Source of the DNA: Euryarchaeota archaeon TMED132
Lineage (GTDB): Archaea; Thermoplasmatota; Poseidoniia; Poseidoniales; Poseidoniaceae
Assembly (NCBI GenBank): GCA_002172355.2
Contig: NHGH02000015.1
Location: 5,214 to 10,385, forward strand
Direction: 5' to 3'
DNA length: 5,172 nt
Shown: positions 4,900 through 5,172 of the stretch, in pieces
How positions within the stretch are numbered: position 1 is the stretch's first letter
Layout: every line of letters begins with the position of its first letter
Program-made: the position numbers and the translations under genes
The notes under the pieces: generated by a model
The model's input: only the letters and a program-made list of their open reading frames with translations
Databases searched by the model: none
What the model was told of the DNA's origin: nothing

Positions 4900-5172
4900 T
4901 CATCGCACCTCCACATTAAATCCATTGTTTTTCAAAACACCAGCGGCTTTTTTCTTGTGATCTCCTTGTAATTCGATTGTTCTTCCTTTTACTGTTCCGC
5001 CGGCTGCACATTTATTCTTCAGTAGTTTTGCTAGTTGATTAATATCTATTGCTGAGTCCTCGATTCCTTCTACTTTAGTAACTATTTTTCCGTATCTTCT
5101 TCTGTCTGTTGAAAGTATTGCGCATTGTTGTTCTTTTGCTATTTCTTGACATATGCAAAGTTCATCAGGTAA
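4900..5172 (-). CDS. Translation initiation factor aIF1 (SUI1 family), 5' end missing
   Basis: This is the archaeal homologue of eIF1, which binds the small subunit near the P site and helps enforce correct start-codon choice. Reading the minus strand from the window edge gives 90 codons and a TGA stop. The visible protein begins LPDELCICQEIAKEQQ, then has the basic RRRYGK motif (visible residues 24-29), the AAGGTVK motif (56-62) and the IELQGDHKKKA segment (66-76), which are hallmarks of the SUI1 fold. Family members are about 100 residues, so roughly ten N-terminal residues lie outside the window. The Cys-x-Cys at visible residues 6 and 8 fits the second half of the small N-terminal cysteine cluster seen in many euryarchaeal aIF1 proteins; the first half is not visible. 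The stop is one base before the rnp1 start. The gene normally found upstream is rpl29. Confidence 0.95.
   Translation of the reverse strand, partial: LPDELCICQEIAKEQQCAILSTDRRRYGKIVTKVEGIEDSAIDINQLAKLLKNKCAAGGTVKGRTIELQGDHKKKAAGVLKNNGFNVEVR
4906..4912 (-). promoter_or_regulatory. Ribosome-binding site that fixes the rnp1 start
   Basis: On the minus strand this reads GGAGGTG, complementary to the 3' end of archaeal 16S rRNA. Seven bases separate it from the ATG at 4898. It lies within the last codons of aIF1, so it rules out the upstream ATGs at 4925 and 4916 as the main start and suggests coupling to termination of aIF1. Confidence 0.85.

Noticed and set aside
4899..4925. Longer N-terminus for rnp1 from upstream ATGs at 4925 and 4916
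   Set aside because: The extra residues re-read the end of aIF1 in another frame, and the GGAGGTG site fits the ATG at 4898.

Overview
This window is a stretch of an archaeal ribosomal-protein operon, the S10/spc-type super-operon. Every gene lies on the minus strand, so transcription runs from position 5172 down to 1. The gene set (aIF1/SUI1, an RNase P protein, S4e, L32e and L19e among universal ribosomal proteins) is archaeal: bacteria lack S4e, L32e, L19e and a Pop4-type RNase P subunit. Base composition is moderately AT-rich and the proteins lack extremophile signatures such as an overall haloarchaeal acidic bias. My best guess is a mesophilic euryarchaeon of the Thermoplasmatota side, such as marine group II (Poseidoniales). 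That lineage call is an inference without a search.

Layout in transcription order: aIF1/SUI1 (5' end cut off by the window edge), rnp1 (RNase P subunit, Pop4/Rpp29 family), rps17, rpl14, rpl24, rps4e, rpl5, rps14, rps8, rpl6, rpl32e, rpl19e, and the first nine codons of a gene that by position and sequence should be rpl18. This is the classical archaeal order. About 50 bases in total are intergenic. Four junctions overlap (TGATG or ATGA), the others have gaps of 1 to 12 bases, and no promoter, terminator, RNA gene, repeat array or mobile element is visible. Most genes have a strong Shine-Dalgarno sequence placed at or just before the preceding stop codon, which implies tight translational coupling. 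Several true starts are ATGs internal to longer open frames, and they were chosen from these ribosome-binding sites.

Functionally, the genes build the two ribosomal subunits (S17, S4e, S14, S8 for the small; L14, L24, L5, L6, L32e, L19e, L18 for the large), select start codons (aIF1) and mature tRNA (RNase P), so the operon couples several parts of the translation machinery.

Most of the window is ordinary. The clearest departures are an L32e carrying an N-terminal SAP-like domain plus an unbroken acidic linker, and an L24 with an extra basic, glycine-rich loop of about 13 residues in its KOW region. A lesser one is a near-exclusive use of TGA stops (11 of 12). I see no evidence of a wholly new system here.
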